From positions 1 through 64,000 of the forward strand of contig CAZCAI010000006.1 in assembly GCA_964496595.1 (NCBI GenBank): a stretch of DNA of 64,000 nucleotides. Reading direction: 5' to 3'. Below, one piece after another: positions 38,313-49,150 of the stretch (the stretch's first letter is position 1; each line of letters begins with the position of its first letter). The translations under genes and the position numbers were made by a program. This stretch comes from JAAAOZ01 sp964496595. Its GTDB lineage: Bacteria > Chloroflexota > Anaerolineae > B4-G1 > SLSP01. The notes beneath the pieces were generated by a model. It was given only the letters and a program-made list of their open reading frames with translations. It did not search any database and was not told the origin of the DNA.

Positions 38313-38347
38313 AGATTACCTCCAGAATTTGCGGCCTTCTAAATCAA

Positions 38348-38466
38348 AGTCAGCGCGGAGTATTCCGTAAAACGTATCGCGTAATTTGTTGTGTAAACTT
38401 TGCACATTTACCAATCGAATCTCGTAACCAAGTTCATTACGGAGTACGAAATACGGAATACGTTTC
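38348..38466. repeat. CGTATTCCGTA palindromic repeat, copy 1
   Basis: Arms around GTATTCCGTAAAACGTATCG and ACGAAATACGGAATACG with an AT-rich centre of about 70 nt. Similar elements lie at 52141-52249 and 62646-62750. This BIME-like family fills the short spacers of the window. Confidence 0.65.
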
Positions 38467-38502
38467 CTGTTGTGACCGTTATCTATCCCCCTAATTCGTG
38501 GC

Positions 38503-41409
38503 CTACGCCCCCCACCACGGCGGTTCATCCGGCGGCGGGACGTACCACAGATCCTCAAACTCGTCGGTGACCGGCTCGGAGGCGACCGACTGGCCCGCCA
38601 ACCAGCGCTGCGCGACGATGGGCAGCTCCTCGCGCGATCCCTTACGGATTTGGGGATCAGGGAGAGAGTTGAGGAACCGCTGTCCGTAGCGCCGCGAGAG
38701 CAGGCGATGATCCATCACCACGACGATCCCCTGATCGGAAGCTTTACGGATCAGCCGCCCGAAGCCCTGCATAAAGCGCAGCGTGGCCTCCGGCACCATA
38801 TACTCCATAAAGGGGTTTTCGTAGCGCCCGGCGCGCGCCTCGACGATGGGATCGTTCGGCACATCGAAGGGGAGTTTGGTGATGACCAGACACGAAAGCG
38901 ACTCACCGGAGATATCGATGCCCTCCCAGAAAGATCGGGTGCCCAAGAGCACGGCCTTGTCATGTTGCTGGAAATTATCCAGCAGTTGCGCGCGCGAGCT
39001 GCCCTCGCCCTGCGCGAAGACCGTGATGCCCTCCTGGGCCAACGCGCCCGTGAGTGCCTTCGATGCGTGGCGCAGTTGGTTGTACGAGGTGAAGAGCGCC
39101 ATCCCGCGCCCCTCCGTCGCGCGGAAAAGCCGCAGCAGCGTCGCGTTGACCGCCTGCTGATAGCCGCGCTTGCCGGGATCGGGGATGTCGGTCACTAAGT
39201 AGAGCAGCGCCACGTTGGGGTAATCAAAGGGCGAGCCGACTGTCAACTCCCGCGAGTTGTCCGCGCCTAACCGCTCCCGCATATAGTCGAAGTCGCCGCC
39301 CGCGCGCAGCGTCGCCGAGGTCAGGACCACGGAGCGATTCTTCTTGAAGACGTGCTCCTGAAGCATCGGCCCCACGTCCAAGGGCACGGCGTTGAGGATA
39401 ATGGGCATTTGATAGCGCGGCTTCTCGATCCAGTAGATGGCGTTTTCCTTCGGCTCGGCGATCATCGCGTGGAGTTGGCCGTGCGCCGCCGCTAACCGGC
39501 GAGCGATGCCGATCACCTGGAATTGCAGCGCCTCCAGCGCTTCGGCGTCCGGCGTGTTGAGCCGCATCAGATCATCCAGGCCCTCGGCCAACTGCTGCAA
39601 CCCCTCGGCCACCGTGCCCATCGGCTCGGAGGCGCGCGACCAGGCCAGCTCCACATCCCGCCAGCCTGGCTGCTCGCGCAGTTCCGCGGTGAGGCGCAGT
39701 CGCGCGGAATAGTGCGGATTCTGTTGGGTGATGTTGTCATCGGCGAAGATCTCGGCGGTGTCGAAGACCTCCTCCAGGCGGCGCATCACATAGTCGGCGC
39801 CGTCTTCCAGATGGACGATGGCGCGCTCCAGCGGGACTCTGACCTTGTGCGGCATCGTGTTGGCAATCTGCCGAATTTGGTAGAAGACGCCGGGCGATTT
39901 ACCATGTTGCCGTTGGAGATCCTCCAGCGCGTAGCGCAACCCTGGCCAACTGGCCTCCGCGCGCAGCGATTCGGTCGCCGCCCGCTCCAGGTGATGGGCC
40001 TCGTCGATGATCAGCAGATCGTACTCCGGCAGTACGCGGTGATTGGTCACGATGTCGGCCAGGAGCAGGGCATGATTGATGACGAGGACGTGGGCGCCTT
40101 CGGCCTTGGCCCGCGCGCGATAGAAGAACTCATCCTCATCGGCGAGCGGCGCGCACGACTCATCGGCGGCCGAGATGCTATGCCAGATGCCGCGCTCCTC
40201 CCGCGTGGGGAAGAAGAGCGCGTCGCCGTCGCCATCGACGGTGTGGGGCAGCCAGCAGAGCACCTTAGCCAGCACGCGCATCTCGTGATGGTTGCGCGGC
40301 CCGCGCTGGCGCAGCGCCGTGAAAGATCGCATACAGAGGTAGTGCGAGCGCCCCTTGAGAATCTGATACCGAAAATCGAAGGGGAGAACGTCCGCCAGGG
40401 CGGGCAGGTCTTTGCCGACCAGTTGCTCCTGCAAGTTGATGGTGTTGGTGGAGACAACCACGCGCTGCCCGTTCTGGACGGCCCAGTGGAGCGCGGGCAG
40501 CAGGTAGGCAATCGATTTGCCCGTGCCGGTGCCGGCCTCCACCATCAGATGGGCGCTGTCGTTGAAGGCCTGCGCCACAGCCTGCAACATATTCACCTGC
40601 TGCTCGCGGTACTCGTACTCCGGAAAGGCCTGGGCGACGGCGCTATCTTCATCCAAGAGGCGGGTGAGCGCGTCGATATCCAGCGGTTCGGTCGTCTCGT
40701 GCGGCGCGAGGGGCGGCGGCGGGTCCTCGTCAAACGCCAAGATGCCCACCTTGCCCTCGCTCCGCGAGGCCAGTTGCGCGCCAATCGCGCCCTGGATGCC
40801 CTGCTCGCGGCGGAAGTAGTTCGCATCGCGGAAGAAGTTGGCCGGCCCCCAATTCACCTGCCGGCCCAGGCGGATGATCTCCGCCCGCGTTTCCGATGGC
40901 AGCTCGGCGGCGCGCTTCATCAGGGCGACGAAGAGCCGGTAGGTCATCCGGGCGTCATCCAAAGCGCGATGGGTCTGCTCCGGCAGGCCGGGCACGACGA
41001 TGCCCAGCTCCGCGACGAGATTTTCCAGGCTGTAGCGGCTGGCGTGGGGGACTAAAATGCCCGCCAACTCGAAGGTGTCGACGGCGGGATGGCCGTAGAA
41101 GGCGCCGTGCCGCTGGAGGAAGGCGAGATCGAATTGGATGCTATGGCCGACGATCAGATCGCGACCCACGAAGTCGACGACGTCGCGGGACGCCTCCCGA
41201 ATGCCGGGCGCGCCTTTGACGTGGTTATCCGTGATGCCGGTCAACTCGGTGATAAAATCGGGGATGCTGCGGCCGGGATTGACGAAGGTGGAGAAGGTTT
41301 CCAGGATATGCTCGCCCTGAAAGCGCACCGCGCCAATCTCGATGATGGCCTCCTTGTCTGGGTCCAGGCCTGTGGTCTCCAAATCTAACGCGACGTAAGT
41401 TTTAGCCAT
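38503..41409 (-). CDS. DnaQ-type exonuclease fused to DinG-family helicase
   Basis: A 968-residue DNA repair enzyme. The N-terminal DEDDh 3'-5' exonuclease (1-170) has ALDLETTG (Asp9, Glu11), HSIQFDLAFL and HRALDDARMT. The XPD/DinG-like superfamily 2 helicase (about 260-960) has Walker A EAGTGTGKS near 290, DEAH LLIIDEAHHLER near 468, and motifs V-VI near LLGTRSFWEGIDISGE and QGFGRLIR. In place of the usual four-Cys Fe-S cluster only Cys about 359 (YLCMR), 383 (LCW) and 418 (ESC) remain, and the expected CPxxxxCF pair reads APLADEDEFF. The cluster is therefore probably lost, as in some Firmicutes DinG. The gene is monocistronic. Confidence 0.92.
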   Translation of the reverse strand: MAKTYVALDLETTGLDPDKEAIIEIGAVRFQGEHILETFSTFVNPGRSIPDFITELTGITDNHVKGAPGIREASRDVVDFVGRDLIVGHSIQFDLAFLQRHGAFYGHPAVDTFELAGILVPHASRYSLENLVAELGIVVPGLPEQTHRALDDARMTYRLFVALMKRAAELPSETRAEIIRLGRQVNWGPANFFRDANYFRREQGIQGAIGAQLASRSEGKVGILAFDEDPPPPLAPHETTEPLDIDALTRLLDEDSAVAQAFPEYEYREQQVNMLQAVAQAFNDSAHLMVEAGTGTGKSIAYLLPALHWAVQNGQRVVVSTNTINLQEQLVGKDLPALADVLPFDFRYQILKGRSHYLCMRSFTALRQRGPRNHHEMRVLAKVLCWLPHTVDGDGDALFFPTREERGIWHSISAADESCAPLADEDEFFYRARAKAEGAHVLVINHALLLADIVTNHRVLPEYDLLIIDEAHHLERAATESLRAEASWPGLRYALEDLQRQHGKSPGVFYQIRQIANTMPHKVRVPLERAIVHLEDGADYVMRRLEEVFDTAEIFADDNITQQNPHYSARLRLTAELREQPGWRDVELAWSRASEPMGTVAEGLQQLAEGLDDLMRLNTPDAEALEALQFQVIGIARRLAAAHGQLHAMIAEPKENAIYWIEKPRYQMPIILNAVPLDVGPMLQEHVFKKNRSVVLTSATLRAGGDFDYMRERLGADNSRELTVGSPFDYPNVALLYLVTDIPDPGKRGYQQAVNATLLRLFRATEGRGMALFTSYNQLRHASKALTGALAQEGITVFAQGEGSSRAQLLDNFQQHDKAVLLGTRSFWEGIDISGESLSCLVITKLPFDVPNDPIVEARAGRYENPFMEYMVPEATLRFMQGFGRLIRKASDQGIVVVMDHRLLSRRYGQRFLNSLPDPQIRKGSREELPIVAQRWLAGQSVASEPVTDEFEDLWYVPPPDEPPWWGA

Positions 41410-41539
41410 AGGTTCCTTTCGTATCGTAGCGGCGTCTCGTTTCTCAAAACCCGGCGCTGAAGCACCAGGCTAAAAGAGCAAAGCCTCCCTCGGAGGCTCG
41501 ACATTAGCCCATAGGGCTTTGTTCTCTTAGGGCTAAGGA

Positions 41540-41598
41540 GGAAATAACTTTCCCATTTAGGGGCTACATGTAGCCGTAAAAACGGGTAAGTTATTTCC
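41540..41598. repeat. Palindrome upstream of the DinG gene
   Basis: Arms GGAAATAACTT and AAGTTATTTCC enclose a smaller palindrome GGCTACATGTAGCC (41562-41575). It lies in the 417-bp spacer between valS and the DinG gene, which otherwise holds short palindromes, a fragment shared with 45240-45315 (41650-41712) and the valS terminator. No gene is seen. Confidence 0.6.
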
Positions 41599-41649
41599 TT
41601 CTCTTCTATCCCCGCGCGGCGCGGGCGATAACTATTCTCAAAATGGGGA

Positions 41650-41712
41650 ACTTCTCCGCTGAAAGATCTAAAAATCCGTATGATCCGTGAAAATCCGTGA
41701 GCTATTTTCTTA
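41650..41712. repeat. Fragment related to the T-box-proximal MITE
   Basis: About 60 bp (GGGGAACTTCTCCGCTGA through GTGAGCTATTTTC) closely match 45242-45310 inside the MITE at 45086-45328, in the same orientation. The terminal CACCGGACAC ends are absent, so it is a truncated copy. Confidence 0.65.
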
Positions 41713-41784
41713 AAATCTCCAGCGCGCCGCGCCGTCTCCCAATGTGCAATTATACACTGATAAGGAAACATAGGGAAGAAAATT

Positions 41785-41817
41785 AGGCCCGAAGGATTTC
41801 TGAAAACCTTCGGGCCT
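41785..41817 (-). terminator. Probable valS terminator hairpin
   Basis: Eleven-bp arms AGGCCCGAAGG and CCTTCGGGCCT with an 11-nt loop lie 9 bp past the valS stop and are followed on the minus strand by AATTTTCTTCC. The core matches the hairpin at 74-108. Confidence 0.65.
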
Positions 41818-41826
41818 GAGGAAAGA

Positions 41827-44568
<2,742 letters not shown>

Positions 44569-44594
44569 TGTTCTCCTCCTTGAGTACGAAAATG

Positions 44595-45056
44595 TTAGTT
44601 TTTGCATAAAGTTACAAGTGTTTTGGAAAGCTTACGAGGTACACCTCGAATCAAAAGTTCCTGTTTCTCCCAAGTGTATGCTAACTCACGTAGCTCATTA
44701 TAAGTAATCTTATCCTTATGCGCTTGGTGTAATTTTCCGAGAACAAATTTCCCGTTCAATTCATCTATTGCATACTTTACAATTTTACGCTCTAACTTAC
44801 TTACAGAGGGTAACTCTTGGGTTTCTTGCTTTGGTCTTTTCAACCAAAAAGTATTAACCGACGCACCGTCGCTATCTCTTACACGTTCTTGTGAATTCAT
44901 GATTTCCCAACCCTGTTCACCCATTCTGAAAAATATTGGATAGAAATCACCAGAACCTTCATTATCCAATGAGCGAACAGAGCTACGGACAGTCCATTTA
45001 TCAGAGTATCCTGGTAAAACACGAACTATAATATGAGCGTACTCCCATTTCTGCAT
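44595..45056 (-). CDS. DUF4177-like protein, AT-rich, between the T-box and valS
   Basis: A 153-residue protein. The N-terminal third (MQKWEYAHIIVRV ... MGEQGWEIMN ... TFWLKRP) matches the short DUF4177 pattern. The C-terminal part (about 85-153) is basic and helical and is not recognised. The start at 45056 follows GGAGG; a longer frame begins at 45086. Codon and base use are clearly AT-richer than the synthetase beside it, which suggests acquisition. It ends 27 bp before valS. Readthrough from the T-box would place it under tRNA-Val control, for which no functional reason is obvious. Confidence 0.75.
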   Translation of the reverse strand: MQKWEYAHIIVRVLPGYSDKWTVRSSVRSLDNEGSGDFYPIFFRMGEQGWEIMNSQERVRDSDGASVNTFWLKRPKQETQELPSVSKLERKIVKYAIDELNGKFVLGKLHQAHKDKITYNELRELAYTWEKQELLIRGVPRKLSKTLVTLCKN

Positions 45057-45085
45057 AAATATCCTCCACAATCTTAAAACTGACA

Positions 45086-45328
45086 CTAATCACCGGACAC
45101 CTCTTAGCTCACGGATAAACACGGATTAACACAGATATTTTTTAGTTTTTATATTGCAGAAAGAGCTATTACGGGAATGTGAGGGTAAAATTCAACCTTA
45201 AACTTGTCCAAATGGACGTCAGCGGTAAGATACCCATCAAGATGGAGAACTTCTCCGCTGAGAGATCTAAAAATCCGTGTGATCCGTGAAAATCCGCGAG
45301 CTATTTTCTAAAAGTGTCCGGTGACTAG
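45086..45328. repeat. MITE-like insertion with CACCGGACAC ends in the valS leader region
   Basis: Inverted ends CTAATCACCGGACAC (45086-45100) and GTGTCCGGTGACTAG (45314-45328) match at 14 of 15 positions. They are flanked by direct repeats AACTGACA (45078-45085) and AACTGATA (45330-45337), consistent with an 8-bp target duplication. The interior has CACGGAT/ATCCGTG palindromes and no ORF. It separates the T-box terminator from the downstream gene. Confidence 0.75.
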
Positions 45329-45340
45329 GAACTGATATAC

Positions 45341-45625
45341 AAAAAAGCCCGCCTCGTCGTAGGGACGAAGCAGGCTCCGTGGTACCACCCTGATTCGCCG
45401 GACAGGCCGGCGCACTCGGTCATCCTCCAAGTTGGGTAATTACGCTTTAGATGAAGGATGCTCGCTGTAACGGGCGAACCCGTAGCGACTTACTCGGTTT
45501 CAGTCGCTCGACTCCTGGGCGACCTTCGATGGCGGTTCTGGAGAGGGCTTTCAGCCGATGGCCCTCCTCTCTTTTCCAGCTCCGGGATCATCTACTCTTC
45601 CCATTCGCCGTCTTTGGCTTATATG
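45341..45625 (-). ncRNA. T-box riboswitch, probably tRNA-Val responsive
   Basis: The minus strand carries the T-box sequence AGGGTGGTACCACGG (45391-45377), then a terminator hairpin (arms about 45376-45364 and 45358-45346) with six Ts (45346-45341). Stem I contains an AGTAGA segment and a GAAGGTCGCC stretch in which GTC (45523-45521) is a candidate valine specifier followed by a purine. The antiterminator bulge UGGU pairs with an ACCA 3' end, which fits tRNA-Val and argues against glycine (GGT in the other register). Uncharged tRNA should stabilise the antiterminator and allow readthrough. Confidence 0.92.
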
Positions 45626-45631
45626 AATGAC

Positions 45632-45660
45632 ATTATAAAGCGGTCATTGGAGATTGTCAA
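45632..45660 (-). promoter_or_regulatory. Promoter of the T-box/valS transcript
   Basis: On the minus strand TTGACA (45660-45655) and TATAAT (45637-45632), both consensus, are separated by 17 bp and start just upstream of the T-box stem I. Confidence 0.88.
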
Positions 45661-45677
45661 CTTTGTAAATGGTCGTA

Positions 45678-45705
45678 GTAGAGACGCAAAATTTTGCGTC
45701 TCTAC
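45678..45705. repeat. Perfect 28-bp palindrome between divergent promoters
   Basis: The 14-bp half GTAGAGACGCAAAA is followed directly by its complement with no spacer. It ends four bases before the -35 box of the M23 peptidase gene and 18 bp from the T-box promoter, so a bound dimeric protein could affect both. It could equally be a dispersed palindromic repeat. Confidence 0.7.
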
Positions 45706-45708
45706 GAT

Positions 45709-45737
45709 TTGACATTTTACTGGTTTTTCGCTATGAT
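45709..45737 (+). promoter_or_regulatory. Promoter of the M23 peptidase gene
   Basis: TTGACA (45709-45714) and TATGAT (45732-45737) with a 17-bp spacer, 54 bp before the chosen start codon. Confidence 0.82.
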
Positions 45738-45790
45738 TGATAGGTGTTGTGCTCACACACTCGAAATCATTCTTTATCTTCGAGGAATTT

Positions 45791-47251
45791 ATGCGACGAA
45801 AAGGCCCATATCTTTTTCTTGTCCTAGTCCTTGTTTGTTTGGCGCAGGTATCGGTTGACGTTGTCTCCGCACACCTGGATGTCGCCGGTACACCCCCCGA
45901 CCAGACGCAAGTCGATGACATTCCCCAAGAATTGACGTATGCTGGCGCTGCCCCAGGTGAGCCGCGCGATGATGCGGCGGCGTCGCGGTCGCGTCCGCGC
46001 GCCATTCGCTATCTTCCGCTCAGGGGCGCTGAATGGATCACCACTACGGTGCAAGCCGGCGATGAGTTGGGCTGTATAGCTCATCAGGGTGGCGTGCCGT
46101 GGGAGGCCGTCGCGCAGGCGAACCAACTTCTTAATCCCACTACGCTTCTTTTTAGTGCGGCGAATGAGGCGATGGATTTTTACGTACCCCTCGCGGCGAT
46201 GGTGGGTCGCATCACGGCGGCGCGCCGGTATGACACACCCCTGAGTCTTGCCGTCCAGCACAACCTCTCCACGTGGGACATCGCCCGTCACAATCCCCTG
46301 CCGCTTTATGAAGGGGCCTCGCTGCGTCTGCCCGGCGCTTCCGATGGTGACGAGACAGCGCGCTGCCGTCCCTATCCCCTGGTGGATGTGACGCTCTCCG
46401 ATGCGCCGGTGGTGCGGGGTCGGACGACGGTGGTCTCGATTGAGACGGCGGAACCGGCGACGTGCGAGGTGAGTTACCTGGGCCAGACGGAGCCGTGCTA
46501 TACGGACGATCAGCAGCATTTCTATGCGTTCCTGGGCCTGTCGGCGTTGATGTCGCCGGGCGCGTATGATGTGACGCTGCATTTGCACGCGGACGGCTTG
46601 GATGTGGACGCCAGCTTCCCCCTGGAGGTTGAGGCGGGGCGCTACGGCTTCCAGTTCATCGATCCGCCGCCGAGTCTGAACAGGCTCTTGGATGCGGCGC
46701 TGATGTCGCGCGAGTTGGAGTATCTCGCATTCTGGCGCCTGGTGCGCTCGCCCGAACGGCGCTGGCAATTCCCGCTGCGCTTTCCGCTGCCGCGTCCCGC
46801 GTCGGTCTCGGCGGGGTATGGCGACCGGCGCTCGTATGGCGGGATGGTAGATGGCTACCACTCCGGCGTCGATTATCGGATCTGGAGCGGCGTCCCGGTG
46901 CTGGCCCCCGCCGATGGCGTGGTTATCCTGACCGACACGCTGGAGATGCGCGGCAATGTGGTGCTGATCAATCACGGCTGGGGGTTGGTGACCGGCTACT
47001 GGCACCTTTCGAAGATCGACGTCAATATCGGGGATGAGGTAAAGCGCGGCGAGCCGTTCGCCTACGTGGGGAACACAGGGCTGTCTACCGGCTCGCATCT
47101 GCACTGGGAGATGTGGGTCAATGGCGTCTCTGTCGATGCGGAGCAGTGGTTGGATCCCGACGGCTTAGCGGCGGAGTTGCCGCCCTTCGATGCGCCGGCG
47201 GTCTACACGACGTCCGATCCTATGCCGTTACCAGAAAGTCAGGCGCGGTGA
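45791..47251 (+). CDS. Secreted M23-family metallopeptidase with LysM-like region
   Basis: A 486-residue exported protein. The signal peptide (about 1-28, LFLVLVLVCLAQVSVDVVSA) is followed by a LysM-like pair of segments (about 75-165), a beta-rich middle domain and a C-terminal LytM/M23 domain (about 330-470). The zinc ligands are visible: HSGVDY (His and Asp about 357 and 361) and HLHW (about 436-438). It should cleave peptidoglycan peptides or act as an envelope endopeptidase. The ATG at 45791 has GAGGA upstream and starts directly at the positively charged signal sequence; the ORF opens earlier at 45737. It has its own promoter and terminator. Confidence 0.9.
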   Translation: MRRKGPYLFLVLVLVCLAQVSVDVVSAHLDVAGTPPDQTQVDDIPQELTYAGAAPGEPRDDAAASRSRPRAIRYLPLRGAEWITTTVQAGDELGCIAHQGGVPWEAVAQANQLLNPTTLLFSAANEAMDFYVPLAAMVGRITAARRYDTPLSLAVQHNLSTWDIARHNPLPLYEGASLRLPGASDGDETARCRPYPLVDVTLSDAPVVRGRTTVVSIETAEPATCEVSYLGQTEPCYTDDQQHFYAFLGLSALMSPGAYDVTLHLHADGLDVDASFPLEVEAGRYGFQFIDPPPSLNRLLDAALMSRELEYLAFWRLVRSPERRWQFPLRFPLPRPASVSAGYGDRRSYGGMVDGYHSGVDYRIWSGVPVLAPADGVVILTDTLEMRGNVVLINHGWGLVTGYWHLSKIDVNIGDEVKRGEPFAYVGNTGLSTGSHLHWEMWVNGVSVDAEQWLDPDGLAAELPPFDAPAVYTTSDPMPLPESQAR

Positions 47252-47295
47252 TGTGCGACTGATTTTTCTTCGTCGAGGATCAATCATAACAACCC

Positions 47296-47323
47296 GCCGA
47301 TGTCCACGGACATCGGCTTTTTT
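47296..47323 (+). terminator. Rho-independent terminator after the M23 peptidase gene
   Basis: Arms GCCGATGTC and GACATCGGC with a short loop, followed by six Ts (47318-47323), 45 bp after the stop codon and just before the SRAP gene's ribosome-binding site. Confidence 0.9.
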
Positions 47324-47345
47324 GTCTTAGCAAAGGGAGGTCACG

Positions 47346-48026
47346 ATGTGTGGTCGATTTGCTCTGTGGCGATCTAAAGCGGCGTTGCAAGCGGCGTTCC
47401 CTGATTTCGAATTCCCGGAGGAGATGCCGGAATGCTACAACATCGCGCCGACGGCCCCGGTGGCCGTCGTACCCAACGACGGCGAGCGCGCGGTACAGCT
47501 CTATCGCTGGGGGCTGGTACCGGGGTGGTCGGATGGGCCGTCGAGCCGGTACACGATGATCAACGCGCGGTCGGAGACGGCGGCGGAGAAGCCGGCGTTC
47601 CGCGCGGCCTATCGCCATCGGCGCTGTCTTATCCTGGCGGATGGCTTCTACGAGTGGACGAAGAGGGCAGGGGATCGCCGCAAGACGCCGATGTATGTGC
47701 GGTTGGCCTCGGATGCGCCGTTGGCCTTCGCGGGGCTGTGGGAGGTGTGGCAGCCGCAGGGTCAGGCGGATGCGCAGCCGCTCTATTCCTGCACCATCCT
47801 CACTACCGACGCCAACGACCTCATCGCGCCGGTGCACCCTCGGATGCCCGTGATCCTCTCGCCGGAAAACTACAATCGCTGGCTCACGCCGGAGGAAGCG
47901 CGTCCCGAGGACTTAGATCCGATCCTAGCGCCCTACCCCTCCGAGGAACTGACGATGTATGAGGTCTCGAAGACGGTCAATTCACCTCAGAACGATGGGC
48001 CGGGCTGCATCAAGCCGCTACCTTGA
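47346..48026 (+). CDS. SRAP (SOS response-associated peptidase, HMCES/YedK family) protein
   Basis: A 226-residue single-domain protein that forms covalent adducts with abasic sites in single-stranded DNA and so protects them. The catalytic Cys2 (MCGRF, exposed after Met removal), Asn73 (MINARSET), Glu103 (DGFYEW) and His164 (VHPRMP) are all present. A ribosome-binding site GGGAGG lies upstream. The gene sits alone, close downstream of the preceding terminator, and no lexA-type box is obvious. Confidence 0.95.
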   Translation: MCGRFALWRSKAALQAAFPDFEFPEEMPECYNIAPTAPVAVVPNDGERAVQLYRWGLVPGWSDGPSSRYTMINARSETAAEKPAFRAAYRHRRCLILADGFYEWTKRAGDRRKTPMYVRLASDAPLAFAGLWEVWQPQGQADAQPLYSCTILTTDANDLIAPVHPRMPVILSPENYNRWLTPEEARPEDLDPILAPYPSEELTMYEVSKTVNSPQNDGPGCIKPLP

Positions 48027-48223
48027 TGCATGGTAACCGTTTAGCCTTGTGGGTCTTTTGGATTTTGCCGGGCAACCCCCTCAGCCGCCCTAAAAGTAGC
48101 CAAGAATTACGTGTTTGTGGGGATCACAGACCTTTTTCACGTCGCTACCAGGTTGCGGGTGGGGATAACACGATTGCACCCGGCGAATTCCTGAAGAGCC
48201 AGCCTTGTGAGATGCAACACGCT

Positions 48224-49150
48224 TCACTTCCCATTCTTTTCTCGCGGCACGATGACGGAGAGCACTGCGGGCGCTAACGCCACATGCACCGCGCGCCGCC
48301 CGAAGACCTCGCCGTCGCCTTGGACGGGTAAGGATGTATCCGCCTCCACCGTGACGCTGTGCGCGACGGGCACGCAGCGAATGTGCGGCGCGCGCCGTTC
48401 CTCGCGCGCCGTCACCACATCCCAGGCGACAATCAGATAATCCAGGACCGTGCGGCCGCGCACGACGCAGACGTCCATCTCCCCATCGTCAAGCCGCACA
48501 TCCGGCGTCCACTGAAAAGCAGGCATGCCAATCGCCCCGCTGTTGAGCGCGATGACCTCCGCCGCGCGATATGTCCGAGATTCTCCGTCTATCTCCAGAT
48601 GAAAGCGCACCGGCTGGAAGCCCAACAGCTTGCGCAGCCCCGTCCAGATGTAGGCCAGTAGCCCGAGGCTCCGCTTCTCCTCGCGCCCAGTATCCCGCAT
48701 GATCACCGCACTGATGCCGATGCTGACACTCAGAATAAAGTGACGCCCCTCGGCGCGAATCATATCAATACGACGTTGGCTATGCGGGCCAAAGATCAAC
48801 GCTAATGCCTCCTCCAAATTGAGAGGCACGCCCAACTCGCGCGCTAAGGTGTTAGCCGTCCCGGTGGGCACAATCGCCAGCGATTTCCCCGTATTAACCA
48901 GCCCATCGGCCACGATAGAAGCTGTCCCGTCGCCGCCCACGGCGATGAAGAGGTCAAAATCCCGCGCGACGGCCTGGGCAACGATCTCCGCGACGTTCTC
49001 CTCCCCGGTGGTCTGATAGATCTCGTAGGCGCCGGGCGCCTGCGCCAGACAACCCGCAATCGCCTTGAGCACCGTCTCCGGCTCGGAGGTCATGCCGGCC
49101 ACCGGGTTAAAGACGACGTAGATCTTATGTGCTTCGGCGGTCGCATCCAT
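48224..49150 (-). CDS. Diacylglycerol/sphingosine-kinase-like lipid kinase
   Basis: A 308-residue soluble kinase of the DAGK catalytic family (YegS/DgkB-like). The nucleotide-binding loop GGDGT is at 72-76, preceded by FNPVAGM near 14-20 and followed by PTGTANTLARELGVP. The substrate is probably diacylglycerol or another lipid alcohol. The ATG at 49150 shares one base with the stop of the YihY gene (TAATG) and follows GGGAGG, so the two are translationally coupled; a longer frame to 49381 is an overlap artefact. It is the last gene of a minus-strand run from the CopB ATPase. Confidence 0.9.
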   Translation of the reverse strand: MDATAEAHKIYVVFNPVAGMTSEPETVLKAIAGCLAQAPGAYEIYQTTGEENVAEIVAQAVARDFDLFIAVGGDGTASIVADGLVNTGKSLAIVPTGTANTLARELGVPLNLEEALALIFGPHSQRRIDMIRAEGRHFILSVSIGISAVIMRDTGREEKRSLGLLAYIWTGLRKLLGFQPVRFHLEIDGESRTYRAAEVIALNSGAIGMPAFQWTPDVRLDDGEMDVCVVRGRTVLDYLIVAWDVVTAREERRAPHIRCVPVAHSVTVEADTSLPVQGDGEVFGRRAVHVALAPAVLSVIVPREKNGK

